Assembly (NCBI RefSeq): GCF_035046485.1
Contig: NC_085138.1
Location: 5,145,409 to 5,209,408 of the forward strand
DNA from: Aedes albopictus
Taxonomy: Eukaryota; Arthropoda; Insecta; Diptera; Culicidae
DNA: 64,000 nucleotides
Reading direction: 5' to 3'
Shown: positions 1-8,510 of the stretch, in pieces
Layout: the number at the start of each line of letters is the position of its first letter
Numbering within the stretch: position 1 is the stretch's first letter
Translations under genes and position numbers: made by a program
Notes under the pieces: generated by a model
Told to the model about the DNA's origin: nothing
What the model saw: only the letters and a program-made list of their open reading frames with translations
The model's database searches: none

Positions 1-384
1 TTGTAAATATTATAGTGTTAGCATATTTTTAAAGGTGATATTCCGCTTAATACAATATTTGAGTTGATATGGATCCCTAAATAGGCGCGAGTGATCATCT
101 TGTGTATCCTTCTGGTATAGCGATTGCCCCATAAGGCAATCTAGCGTTCATCACCCTTCTCTCTCAAGCAGCCACAGAAGATAGCAATTTTGTGTTTAAT
201 ATTTTCATAGGGAAACGTTTCCGTATGAAAACAAACCTATCCTCCTCGGCAGCGAAACAGAGAAAGATGATCAAACGTCAGATAGCCTTATGGGGCAGCT
301 ACATCCAAACAGGTGATCAATTTTTTTTGCGTTAATTTTTTAACGTCATGTCCCTATTCGTACGGTTTATACCTTAAATATATG
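1..384. other. Intergenic sequence, nothing recognised
   Basis: I see no coding region, RNA gene or terminal-repeat element here. Short ORFs have no recognisable protein features. Confidence 0.5.
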
Positions 385-386
385 TA

Positions 387-644
387 CAGTAGACGTTCGG
401 TCGGTGCAAACGGTTTAACTGCAATGCTTTCTAACTGCAAGTCCGGTAAGTGCAACAAATTTGCAGTTATCGCACCGCTTTCCGTCAAAACGGTGCGCCA
501 GGTTAGCCCGAATGAACAGTCGAATGAATTTTACGTTCATTTTACGTCAATTGATGGGTTGTTGACGCCAATTTGACGTTGCAGTTATCGAATTTTGTTC
601 GCTAAGTGAAACGTAAACATGTTGCAGTTATCGAACGTCTACTG
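387..644. mobile_element. MITE with TA target duplication
   Basis: The ends are inverted: CAGTAGACGTTCG at the left and CGAACGTCTACTG at the right. Both are flanked by TA (385-386 and 645-646). The element is 258 bp and non-coding. TA duplication plus short terminal inverted repeats (TIRs) fits a non-autonomous Tc1/mariner or pogo-type element; the superfamily is inferred. Confidence 0.65.
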
Positions 645-697
645 TAAAACACATCATGAATACTTCTAAAGTCTCCAAACTCCTTGGAATTCAGTCC

Positions 698-1198
698 TGT
701 TGAGAGTGTATGAAATGTTGCAATCAGACAACCCTCATATCGAGACGACCACTATGTAATGTAGACACACCGTGAGTGTGTGTTTTCGAATGTTGTTAAG
801 GTGAAACGGGACGCCGTGTTATTTTTCCTATCTTGCCTCTCTTTCTAACAATTTGACTCGCGATTTTGAAGATGGTAATCTCGAGTTCTATCGCACTGAA
901 GATGCTGAAAAACAATCAGCATATGCACTCCAAGTGAGCATACACAGTGATAGGTTTTTGTTGCAAAATATGAAGTAGAATCTGAGATTACCATCTTAGT
1001 AGCAACAGAGCAATGGCGGATATTTCCCCGATCGTCCCGTCCGCCCTTAATGTTATTGTAAATATTGTGAATAAATTAGTCGTTCGAGTACTGTTAGAAA
1101 GTACACCGGTGTTTTGCTTTCGTCCCGGTCCGTGAATTCCGTCCGCCGTTGATTTTCCGTCCGCTGTTGAAGTTGTCCATTGTGCGATATTTCCAACA
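698..1198 (+). repeat. 5' LTR of the copia-type element, with MITE insertion
   Basis: This LTR is 501 bp against 250 bp for the 3' LTR. The excess is a segment bounded by TTAA at 796-799 and 1047-1050. Outside the insert the two LTRs are nearly identical, with one A/G difference near 1073 and one at the insertion site. Confidence 0.85.
800..1046. mobile_element. TTAA-flanked MITE (piggyBac-like) inside the 5' LTR
   Basis: A 247-bp non-coding insert is bounded by TTAA on both sides. The left end reads GGTGAAACGGGACG and the reverse complement of the right end reads GGGCGGACGGGACG, an imperfect TIR. An inner inverted pair (869-882 and 984-997, AAGATGGTAATCTC) could form a hairpin. The 3' LTR at the matching place reads TTAT with no insert and so serves as the empty site. 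Confidence 0.7.
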
Positions 1199-1213
1199 GG
1201 TTGTGGGTCCCAG
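1199..1213 (+). other. Primer-binding site of the copia-type element
   Basis: GGTTGTGGGTCCCAG begins directly after the 5' LTR end CAACA. It resembles the Drosophila copia site, which pairs with an internal part of initiator methionine tRNA. The tRNA assignment is from family knowledge. Confidence 0.6.
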
Positions 1214-1215
1214 GC

Positions 1216-2481
1216 ATGGACGAGAAAATTAAAATCGCCGCGTTCGACGGTACCGGCTTCCACAATTGGAAGTTCCGGATGGAGACCGTACTCGACACGT
1301 ATGATTTGCTGGATTGTGTGCACCGGGAAATTGATGAAATCGATGATTTGCGAATGATGGCTGACGATACGGCTGATGTGAAAGCATTGAAGAAAAAGCA
1401 AATGGTTGTGCGAACTGGTGCTGTGAAAAAGTGCAAGGCGCTAATAATTTCGGCCATCGCTGATAATCAGCTCGAGTTGGTGAAGGATTGCGTGACCCCG
1501 AAGCGAATATGGGATACGCTGAGGGCACTTTTTGTGAGAAAACAGCTCCTTACCTTGCGTTACGTTGAGGGGGCGGGTGTTAGTTTGCCGGAACACTTGT
1601 TGCAATTCGATAGGCTGATTCGCGAGTTGAAAGAAAGTGGTGCAGCAGTAGAAGACTCGGATGCGATTTGTCACTTGTTGTTGACCCTCCCGTCGTCGTT
1701 CGATTCGGTGGTGACCGCGATTGAGACGCTTCCTGGTGGTGTTACGATGGCTTTCGTAAAGAAGCGGTTACTCGATGTAGACTTAAAAAGAAGAAATCTT
1801 GTGGAGAATGATGGCGATGGTGACGGCGTTGCCATGGTGAGCAGGCACACCAGGAGGAAGATTACGTGTTTTCGGTGTGGCAAATTCGGGCACAAGCGTG
1901 CCGATTGTCGTGTGCGGCTGTTAGCGGATCCCGATCCGAGTGAGCATAGGCAGAGAAGATTTAGAAACAGTGAAGCGAATGTAGCAGATGAAGAAGACCG
2001 TTGCTCGGATCGTGCGGATGTTGTGTTTTTCGCGACGAAGGAAGAAGAAGAGCTGGGGAATGCGGAGTGGATCCTGGATTCCGTAGCGACGAACCACATG
2101 GCGAAGGATTCCAGTGTATTCAGTGTGATGCGAAGGCTGGAACGACCCGTGGATGTGCTAGTAGCGAACGGCGAAAAGATGAAAGCAGATTATTGTGGTG
2201 ATGTGGTCCTGTACGCGACAGTAGGAAATAAGAAGAAGAAATGTGAAGTTCGGAATGTGTTGTACCTCCCCGGATTGAACTGTAACATACTGTCAGTGAA
2301 CCGAGTGACAAGAGCGGGATTGGAGGTTACGTTCGTCGGCGACAGGACACACATAGTGAGAAACGGGACGACGATGGCCGTTGGACAGCACAATGGAAAA
2401 CAGTATGTGTTGGATGTTTTGTGCAAGTGCGAGAAAGATAAGGAGGTTGCAGCCATGCTGGCCAGTACGAGTGCATCGTAA
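1216..2481 (+). CDS. Copia-type Gag with C-terminal protease-like region
   Basis: This reading frame is 421 codons from the first ATG after the LTR and primer site. The same frame opens 12 codons earlier at 1180 inside the LTR, so 1216 is the likelier start. The N-terminal half is a copia-type Gag polypeptide, with the early motif FDGTGFHNWKFRME. A CX2CX4HX4C zinc knuckle (CFRCGKFGHKRADC) follows at about residues 219-232. Downstream, WILDSVATNHM matches the retropepsin active-site region of copia proteases, usually D-S-G, so the conserved glycine is a valine here. LYLPGLNCNILSV is typical of the segment after the protease. The frame stops before any GAG-pre-integrase or integrase domain. Gag would assemble particles; the protease is probably inactive or weak. 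Confidence 0.8.
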   Translation: MDEKIKIAAFDGTGFHNWKFRMETVLDTYDLLDCVHREIDEIDDLRMMADDTADVKALKKKQMVVRTGAVKKCKALIISAIADNQLELVKDCVTPKRIWDTLRALFVRKQLLTLRYVEGAGVSLPEHLLQFDRLIRELKESGAAVEDSDAICHLLLTLPSSFDSVVTAIETLPGGVTMAFVKKRLLDVDLKRRNLVENDGDGDGVAMVSRHTRRKITCFRCGKFGHKRADCRVRLLADPDPSEHRQRRFRNSEANVADEEDRCSDRADVVFFATKEEEELGNAEWILDSVATNHMAKDSSVFSVMRRLERPVDVLVANGEKMKADYCGDVVLYATVGNKKKKCEVRNVLYLPGLNCNILSVNRVTRAGLEVTFVGDRTHIVRNGTTMAVGQHNGKQYVLDVLCKCEKDKEVAAMLASTSAS

Positions 2482-2802
2482 ATGGAGAGCGAGAGTTATA
2501 AAGAAGAAAGAAGATGGCTGGCAGCATGACGTAGCGATAAGAAAGCTTTGTTACCTCTAGCGAGCAGAAACGGTCGAGTGAAGAAGAATTGTTTTTAGAC
2601 GTTTGATGCCGTAAATGTGTATTGGAAGCTGTGGTATATTTTGTAGACGTTGACAAGACTGAAGTTCAGATGATGCAACGAGCTTGTGAGAGACCAAGTT
2701 TTCGATTTTTTTTTGTTTGTGTTTGACTGTCATTGACAGATCTGTGATACAGAGACTGTGACTTGCTGTGATAAGTACTCGGGTTGTCGACTTGAGGGGG
2801 CG

Positions 2803-3052
2803 TGTTGAGAGTGTATGAAATGTTGCAATCAGACAACCCTCATATCGAGACGACCACTATGTAATGTAGACACACCGTGAGTGTGTGTTTTCGAATGTTG
2901 TTATTGTTATTGTAAATATTGTGAATGAATTAGTCGTTCGAGTACTGTTAGAAAGTACACCGGTGTTTTGCTTTCGTCCCGGTCCGTGAATTCCGTCCGC
3001 CGTTGATTTTCCGTCCGCTGTTGAAGTTGTCCATTGTGCGATATTTCCAACA
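2803..3052 (+). repeat. 3' LTR of the copia-type element
   Basis: The 250-bp repeat has TG...CA ends and sits directly after a purine tract at about 2791-2802. It matches the 5' LTR apart from the MITE insertion and about two bases. The 5-bp duplication AGTCC follows at 3053-3057. Confidence 0.85.
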
Positions 3053-3057
3053 AGTCC

Positions 3058-3955
3058 AACTATATCTATAAAAGTTGTATCAATATACACGTACAGTAAT
3101 TGTGATCTATAGATGCTATTTTTGTTTAGGTATATGTTTTGAAGCTTCCCACAACAGTTTTACTATTTTGAGTTCCACGGATGTTCTAGGTTGTCCCAAA
3201 ACTTCATGAAATGTACATACAGACTTTACAAGAGAAACTAGTGTTCTACGAATGATTACTCTATACGCCACAGACCAATGACCAATTTAACATGTGAATG
3301 GAGTATTGTATTGAACTGTATAGATAGTACAGATCTTCCAAGAGCTCCATAGAATATAAGCCTTTGTATCTACAAGCAGGCTTGTCCGTACTGAGAGCAT
3401 GACAATTCTGCTCTTTGGATCTTTCCATTTCAACTGATGTTGAAATATCCTCAATGTCATTTCGAGCTGTCAAAAAACTGATCTCATTTTTTGAGGAGTT
3501 TAAGAAATTTAAATAAACATTTTTTTCTATGTAACAGCGCTTATCTGCGTATAAGTATGTATTTCTGATCCAATTTACAAAGTAGATTCCAATTCGGTAA
3601 AAATTAGGTCGCTAAGGGATCCAAGACCAGATTTATATTCTACTATGAATAATTTACCCAGAAAAGCGATTATAACGATCGAATGTAATGCCATAGGGCA
3701 ATAGGGTGATTTTATTTTGGAATAACTCAATCATCGCCGACAACTTGATTGGAATTGCAGAATAGCAGCTATTAGCAGCCATTTTTGTTTTCAATGTCTC
3801 CCAGCGATCCTTAAGAAAGACATAGAAGTAGTCCCGAAGCGAACCTTTGCGAACCTTTTTTGTATGGAACGGTTTGTATGTCGAAAATTTGATTTTTTTT
3901 AATGTGGCAACATTTAATAGTTTTACAATCAGCATTTCTACGTCTGATACATCAT
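3058..3955. other. Intergenic sequence, nothing recognised
   Basis: No gene or terminal repeats recognised. Short ORFs on either strand have no family features. Confidence 0.4.
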
Positions 3956-3956
3956 T

Positions 3957-4195
3957 CGAAATGTTTATAAGCAAGCTTTTAAATACTACTTTAAAAGTTT
4001 AACATTTTTCATTTAAGCCGAAGATATGCTAAGTTGAACAGTTCATTCATTTTACCAAAAATTGCCAATGGTCTCATTCATGGTCTCATTCTGCTGCCAA
4101 TATCTCGATAAGCATAGCGATTAGCAAACAAATATTCTAGTGTTTACTGGTTAATTGACTCACTTGATCTACTTTCAACTACCGAACTCACCCAG
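3957..4195 (-). repeat. Dispersed repeat, copy 1 (uninterrupted)
   Basis: On the reverse strand this stretch parallels 22608-23010. Shared landmarks include the motifs ATTGGCAGCAGAATGAGACC and TATCTTCGGCTTAAATGAAA. It lacks the MITE found in the second copy and therefore shows the empty target site. No protein or TIR was identified; the element type is unknown. Confidence 0.55.
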
Positions 4196-4208
4196 TCAAC
4201 CAGTGATC

Positions 4209-4303
4209 GCATAAGATGTTAAAGTGGAGGCGATATACGTACATTTTACATGCGCCTAAATTGAGGCATGTACTCATATGGCCTCCACTTTATCATCTTA
4301 TGC
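4209..4303. repeat. Near-perfect 95-bp palindrome
   Basis: The arms are GCATAAGATGTTAAAGTGGA (from 4209) and its near-exact inverse ending at 4303, about 23 bp each, with a ~49-bp spacer. It is probably a small foldback element or MITE remnant; no target duplication is clear. Confidence 0.55.
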
Positions 4304-4464
4304 AACATCTTATACGAATTCTGGTTGTCTGGGCAATTCCTTGTCATAAGTATTCTCTTGCACATCGTAAAAAAAACATTTCCTGATGATGATGATTAAC
4401 CTGGGCTTGTTAGGGGAATATCTGTAAGTAAAAAGAAAATCGGGTACTGTTCCTTTGAATTCCA

Positions 4465-4587
4465 CTAAGAATTTGCATCCTTTGACAGATACGTATTCAA
4501 GATAGAGTCGAGTCAAGTACAAGACACTGAAGACGACCTTACAGTTGAGGTCGAAATACGTATCTGTCAAAGTATGCAAATTCTTAG
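4465..4587. mobile_element. MITE with ~33-bp inverted repeats
   Basis: The left arm starts CTAAGAATTTGCATCCTTTG and the right arm is its inverse, ending at 4587, with one small mismatch region. The spacer is 57 bp. The tail GTATGCAAATTCTTAG recurs at 26233-26248 beside another MITE. Non-coding. Confidence 0.6.
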
Positions 4588-4917
4588 TGTTCAAAGGATC
4601 AGCATTTCCTGATAACAAACACAAAATTCGACTTAATGAACAAATGAAACAATTTGTACTCCAATTGATTACTATACACAAGTTTTGTGTTGATTGGAAG
4701 TTTAATCGGGAGTTATGGTATAGTTTTGTTTCTCAGTGAAAATTGTTAGTGACAGAAAAACGAATCAATGAGTGAAAAAATTAAAACGAATTTTGTTTTC
4801 ATGCCTCAGTTGAGAATTTTAAAAATTCACGATGATTTCAATCATTGAAAATGAAAATTTTAAACTCTGGTCGGTACACTATCAACCGAATGCAGATCAA
4901 TAATGGTTTGACCTAGA

Positions 4918-4994
4918 AAAAAAATGTTGGAAGAAGCAAATGCAGCTTGTACAATAAGCAAGTATCATTTGCTTCGTCCAACATTTTTTTCTTT
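4918..4994. repeat. Hairpin-forming inverted repeat
   Basis: AAAAAAATGTTGGAAGAAGC is mirrored by the inverse around 4970-4994, separated by about 30 bp. It is probably a foldback remnant. No gene function is supported. Confidence 0.45.
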
Positions 4995-5450
4995 TTTGTA
5001 GGGAAAATATGCAATTTGGTGTTTTTATTTCTGTAAGATGAAATTTCAATGTGACTTTGTAATTCAAACCATTTTAATTGCCCATTCACGCTATATTCAA
5101 AGCATAATTTTATTCCAAGTTCTTTTAATGAAAAAATATTGCCTGGGATCATTTGTTGGACCTACAATTCCATAATTGAAGCGGTCCAACATAATTCATA
5201 CCCAGTGAATCAAAATTCAACCATCGCGCAACAATAATGACAATGTCGCAACCTGTATTTGTTGCGACGATCCACCCAATGCGACATTAGTTTGTCCCAA
5301 CTTTAAAATAATAGGATAAACAACGTACACTACGAGTTTAGAGATTTTCAAGCCTTGCATTGCGATTTTTTGAACAGTAACTTCGAGTCGGTAAACACTG
5401 CAACTCTGTTGAAGATATATCATCAAACAGTTTCCGACTTTGGGTTAGTA

Positions 5451-6046
5451 CAGTATGCGGCAGGAAAAAATGCGAAAGTGTTTTTCAACTTCAAACATCG
5501 TTTTCGTCCATTTGACGTCAACCAGTCTATGTTTCAACGTTCCACGATCTCTAATAGGATAGTTTTCTGAAAAGTTAATTAAAAATTTTCCCATTTTGGT
5601 CACTAATCTTTACAGTGCGGCGTCTGAAGCTGAAGACAATCAGAATTTTCATACCGCAAAAAAGTACACAGGTCGCTGAATTTCATATCTGATAAAACAA
5701 ATTTTTTAATTTCCTCTACAATATCATCAAATATATGTATTTATTTCATCCAGTATGTGAAACTATATGGCTCTGGATCAGTGTGGTCTGGATGTTCATC
5801 GAATTTAAGCTAATTTTTTTTACTGTTATAGTCATTTTGTTTAATGACCATTGGGCGCGCAGTTGATACCCGCTTATTAGGTTTACATTATCACATATTA
5901 AACATTAAATATGATCATTTTTATTTTGCAGTGCTAGAATATAGACATTGACTGATACACTGTCATAAAAAAAATAGTCATATATATTCCATATTTAACG
6001 TGTGATAATGCCTAGAACTTTTCGCATTTTTTCCTGCCGCACCCTG
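5451..6046. mobile_element. TA-flanked MITE, 596 bp
   Basis: The left end CAGTATGCGGCAGGAAAAAA matches the inverse of the right end (CAGGGTGCGGCAGGAAAAAA), with TA at 5449-5450 and 6047-6048. The interior is AT-rich and non-coding. The target and end sequence fit a Tc1/mariner-type non-autonomous element (inference). Confidence 0.65.
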
Positions 6047-6550
6047 TAATAATTGATTATTCACGAGTTGAAAAGTACGCAACAAATTCAGCTTTCGTTT
6101 TGTCTGCAACAAAAAAAAATCGAGATCATGTCATAATCTGTTACCAGAAGGGAAAGAATAATCGTCGCGCCTTCTTTGTTGCTTGTTTTGTGCCTCTTTT
6201 GTCTGACAATTCTCTTCACTGTTCATATCCAAACCTGGATTATATTTGGAATAAATAGCTGTGATCCCGCGCAACAGTCGGAAAGTAGCAGTCATAAGGC
6301 GAACTCCTCATTATAAACCTTAAGTTAGACAGTTATAATGGATAAAACACTGAAAATCATGTACATTTTGAAACTATAGAAGTAATACTATGAATGGAAA
6401 ACTTCTGAGGAGATTCAGTTTTAACACAAGATTCCTTTAGATATTTCACGCCAATAAAACAAATCCTATGAATTTCGTCAGCAAATGTCCTTAAAGTTTT
6501 CGAGTCACGATTATTCATATTGTTGTGACTCAAAACATTGGATTGTTGTA

Positions 6551-6935
6551 CAGTCGACTCTCCACATGTCGATGTTCTACATCTCGATATCTCTCCCTAT
6601 CTCGATGGTTTGGTCGGTCCCTTCATTCTGCATACATTTTACCTTTCTACATGTCGATATCTCCTTATCTCGATATCTCTCTATCTCGATGCGATCTCGT
6701 TCGTTTTTGTTCTAGATTTTCTCTCCATATGTAGATATGCCCGTTTTTACAGGTTGCTAGATCTAGTTTCTTAGATGCAAAACATTCTAGGAAGGCGAAG
6801 TGACATCTGTTTGTTGACGGTTTTTCCTAGTTACGGACGATTTTCCAATCTAGTGTGCATTACAAATAGGTTCTTCAGTTCGATCTCTCCCTATCTCGAT
6901 GGTCCCTTGAATATCGAGATGTAGAGAGTCAACTG
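6551..6935. mobile_element. TA-flanked pogo-like MITE, 385 bp
   Basis: The ends are CAGTCGACTCTCCACATGTC and the inverse of CAGTTGACTCTCTACATCTC, flanked by TA at 6549-6550 and 6936-6937. The body is rich in repeated ATCTCGAT words, typical of pogo/Tigger-type ends. The SINE at 6944 inserted at its right end, so the SINE is younger. Confidence 0.65.
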
Positions 6936-6943
6936 TATATGTA

Positions 6944-7381
6944 TTGCCGGGGCCCGTGGCGTAGTTGGTCACACGTTCGCTTCATATGCGGATGGTCATG
7001 GGTTTGATTCCCAGCCCCGGCACTTGCAATTTTTCGTCAGTTGCTTTTCCCCCGAGAGCAACTGACACTGACCCTCTTCTGAGCCTCATGGCTCAAACGA
7101 ACCCGGATACCTTGACATCGGCGAACTGCTACTCATAATGGACCCCCAATCGGACTGGAAAGGAACAACGGCCATCCATCATCATCCTTGTGCTCATCAT
7201 TCTACTAGGTATAAAGTAGAAAAAGTGAAAGCAGCAGAAAGGCAACCAGTTCGATAAAGTAGAATAGAATCTAGGCGCTGTACAAAATGTAAGTGCAGCT
7301 GTCAATTGAAATTGCTCACGTAGTGCCCCAGTGGACAATAGAGCTGTAAATTAGGTTAAGTGATTAAGAATAAAAAAAAAA
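6944..7381 (+). mobile_element. tRNA-derived SINE (Feilai-like), full length
   Basis: A 13-bp target duplication AACTGTATATGTA flanks the element (6931-6943 and 7382-7394). The head at about 6948-7022 is tRNA-like: an A-box-like TGGCGTAGTTGG and a B-box-like GGTTTGATTCCC provide an internal RNA polymerase III promoter. The body is ~360 bp and ends in an A-rich tail. It encodes no protein and needs a LINE reverse transcriptase. The family name is inferred from mosquito SINE architecture. Confidence 0.8.
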
Positions 7382-7589
7382 AACTGTATATGTACCAATA
7401 CTGTTCGTATAGTATCCTTCCCGGATGCGTGTTTGCCGAACCAAAGCGTATGCCAGAATAACTTTTTTTGGCTCTAACCCTCGAGCGATCACGCTGTTGT
7501 ATTTCCTTCAACATGATTCTTGATGATCTCATATTCCGAGCCTTTATCGGTTTCCCCAAACTTTTCGACTGGGTGGCCACCCTGTAGTT

Positions 7590-8497
7590 TTTTTTTATCT
7601 GTATTAAGGGGGAATTGAGTTTGGATTTTCTAACACATGCTTGCAAAATTTTCTCACATGTGTGAGTTTTCAATTGAATATGTAGAAATACTCGAATTTT
7701 CACCACTATCTGATATCGAGTTATTTTAAAATTTGCTTCAACGCTTGCTCAGGACACTTACCTTTTCATTGAGACCAAGAAACACAACATTTTCACAATA
7801 TTTCACTGCAAAACTGCTATTTTATAAATTGTGCGCTATCTTTTCCAAATTCCCCCCCAACGCACACCAGCTCGCACCATTTCACTAGCACTATCTTACC
7901 GGGAACAGTCTCACTTTTTAATTGCCTCTCGAAACGTTATTGCTTCCATAATCGAAGCGTAAAATGTTTCACCGGCTTCAGAAATGGAATAATATTCACT
8001 ACATCACGAAAAAGTCCGCGGCGATAGCCACACAATCGCGAAAACTGCACAAAATCGTTTTTCACTTTCCAACCGGCGCGGTATTTACTTCCATGTAGTG
8101 CACATACATGGTGTGGCTTCCTTGATTTGCTGTTTCTTTTATTCTCCCATTGCCTATGCGTGCATATTTCTTGCGTCATATGCACAGCGGTGATAAACTA
8201 GTTGAAGATGGGAAAGAGACAAATGAAATGCACTAACGAACCTGCCTCATCTGCACATCCGCGTGCAGGAGTGTTTGTTTACTCTCTGTAAAGTCAGTAG
8301 GCGCTTTCACCAATACTTATAAATTGTGAGTTGAACCTTAACGAGATTTTTAGCCCTAGGCTAGTTCATCTCGGGACCCACGCTTTACTTCCCTTCCGAT
8401 GGAAGAACTCACATTTTGTGAGTTTGTCGGGAGTGGGATTCGATCCCAGGTCCTCGGCGTGATAGTCAAGTGTTCTAACCATCACACCAGGTCCGCT
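7590..8497 (-). mobile_element. tRNA-derived SINE copy 1, interrupted by a TTAA-bounded insert
   Basis: The 13-bp direct repeat CCACCCTGTAGTT lies at 7577-7589 and 8498-8510. On the minus strand a tRNA-like head near 8490-8420 shows TGGTGTGATGGTTAG (A box) and GGGATCGAATCCC (B box). A body and a tail with GGGCTAAAAATCTC follow. The tail resumes at 7590-7607 after a 730-bp insert. The family recurs at 13087-13265 and 46641-46820. Confidence 0.7.
7608..8337. mobile_element. 730-bp TTAA-bounded insertion in the SINE tail
   Basis: TTAA lies on both sides (7604-7607 and 8338-8341). The SINE copy at 46641 reads through the same place without it (CTGTATTAACTAG), so it is the empty site. Terminal inversion is weak, and no transposase or other recognised protein is encoded. 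TTAA targeting suggests a piggyBac-type non-autonomous element. Confidence 0.5.
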
Positions 8498-8510
8498 CCA
8501 CCCTGTAGTT

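Larger units (their letters stand above)
698..3052 (+). mobile_element. Short copia-type LTR retrotransposon, Gag-protease only
   Basis: The 2355-bp element starts TGTTG and ends CAACA, with LTRs at 698-1198 and 2803-3052. A 5-bp duplication AGTCC flanks it (693-697 and 3053-3057). A copia-style primer-binding site (GGTTGTGGGTCCCAG) follows the 5' LTR and a purine tract (TTGAGGGGGCG) precedes the 3' LTR. Only Gag and a protease-like region are encoded. Integrase, reverse transcriptase and RNase H are absent, so the copy needs help in trans. The LTRs differ at about two positions apart from an insertion in the 5' LTR, which indicates recent integration. Confidence 0.85.

Noticed and set aside
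988..2099. Minus-strand frames opposite the copia Gag
   Set aside because: They are shadows of the + strand frame, which carries the zinc knuckle and protease motifs.
6948..7022. Possible tRNA gene
   Set aside because: The A- and B-box-like motifs are present, but the sequence is the head of a 438-bp element with an A-rich tail and 13-bp duplications, so it is a SINE. The same reasoning applies near 8420-8497, 13190-13265, 46740-46820 and 55230-55307.
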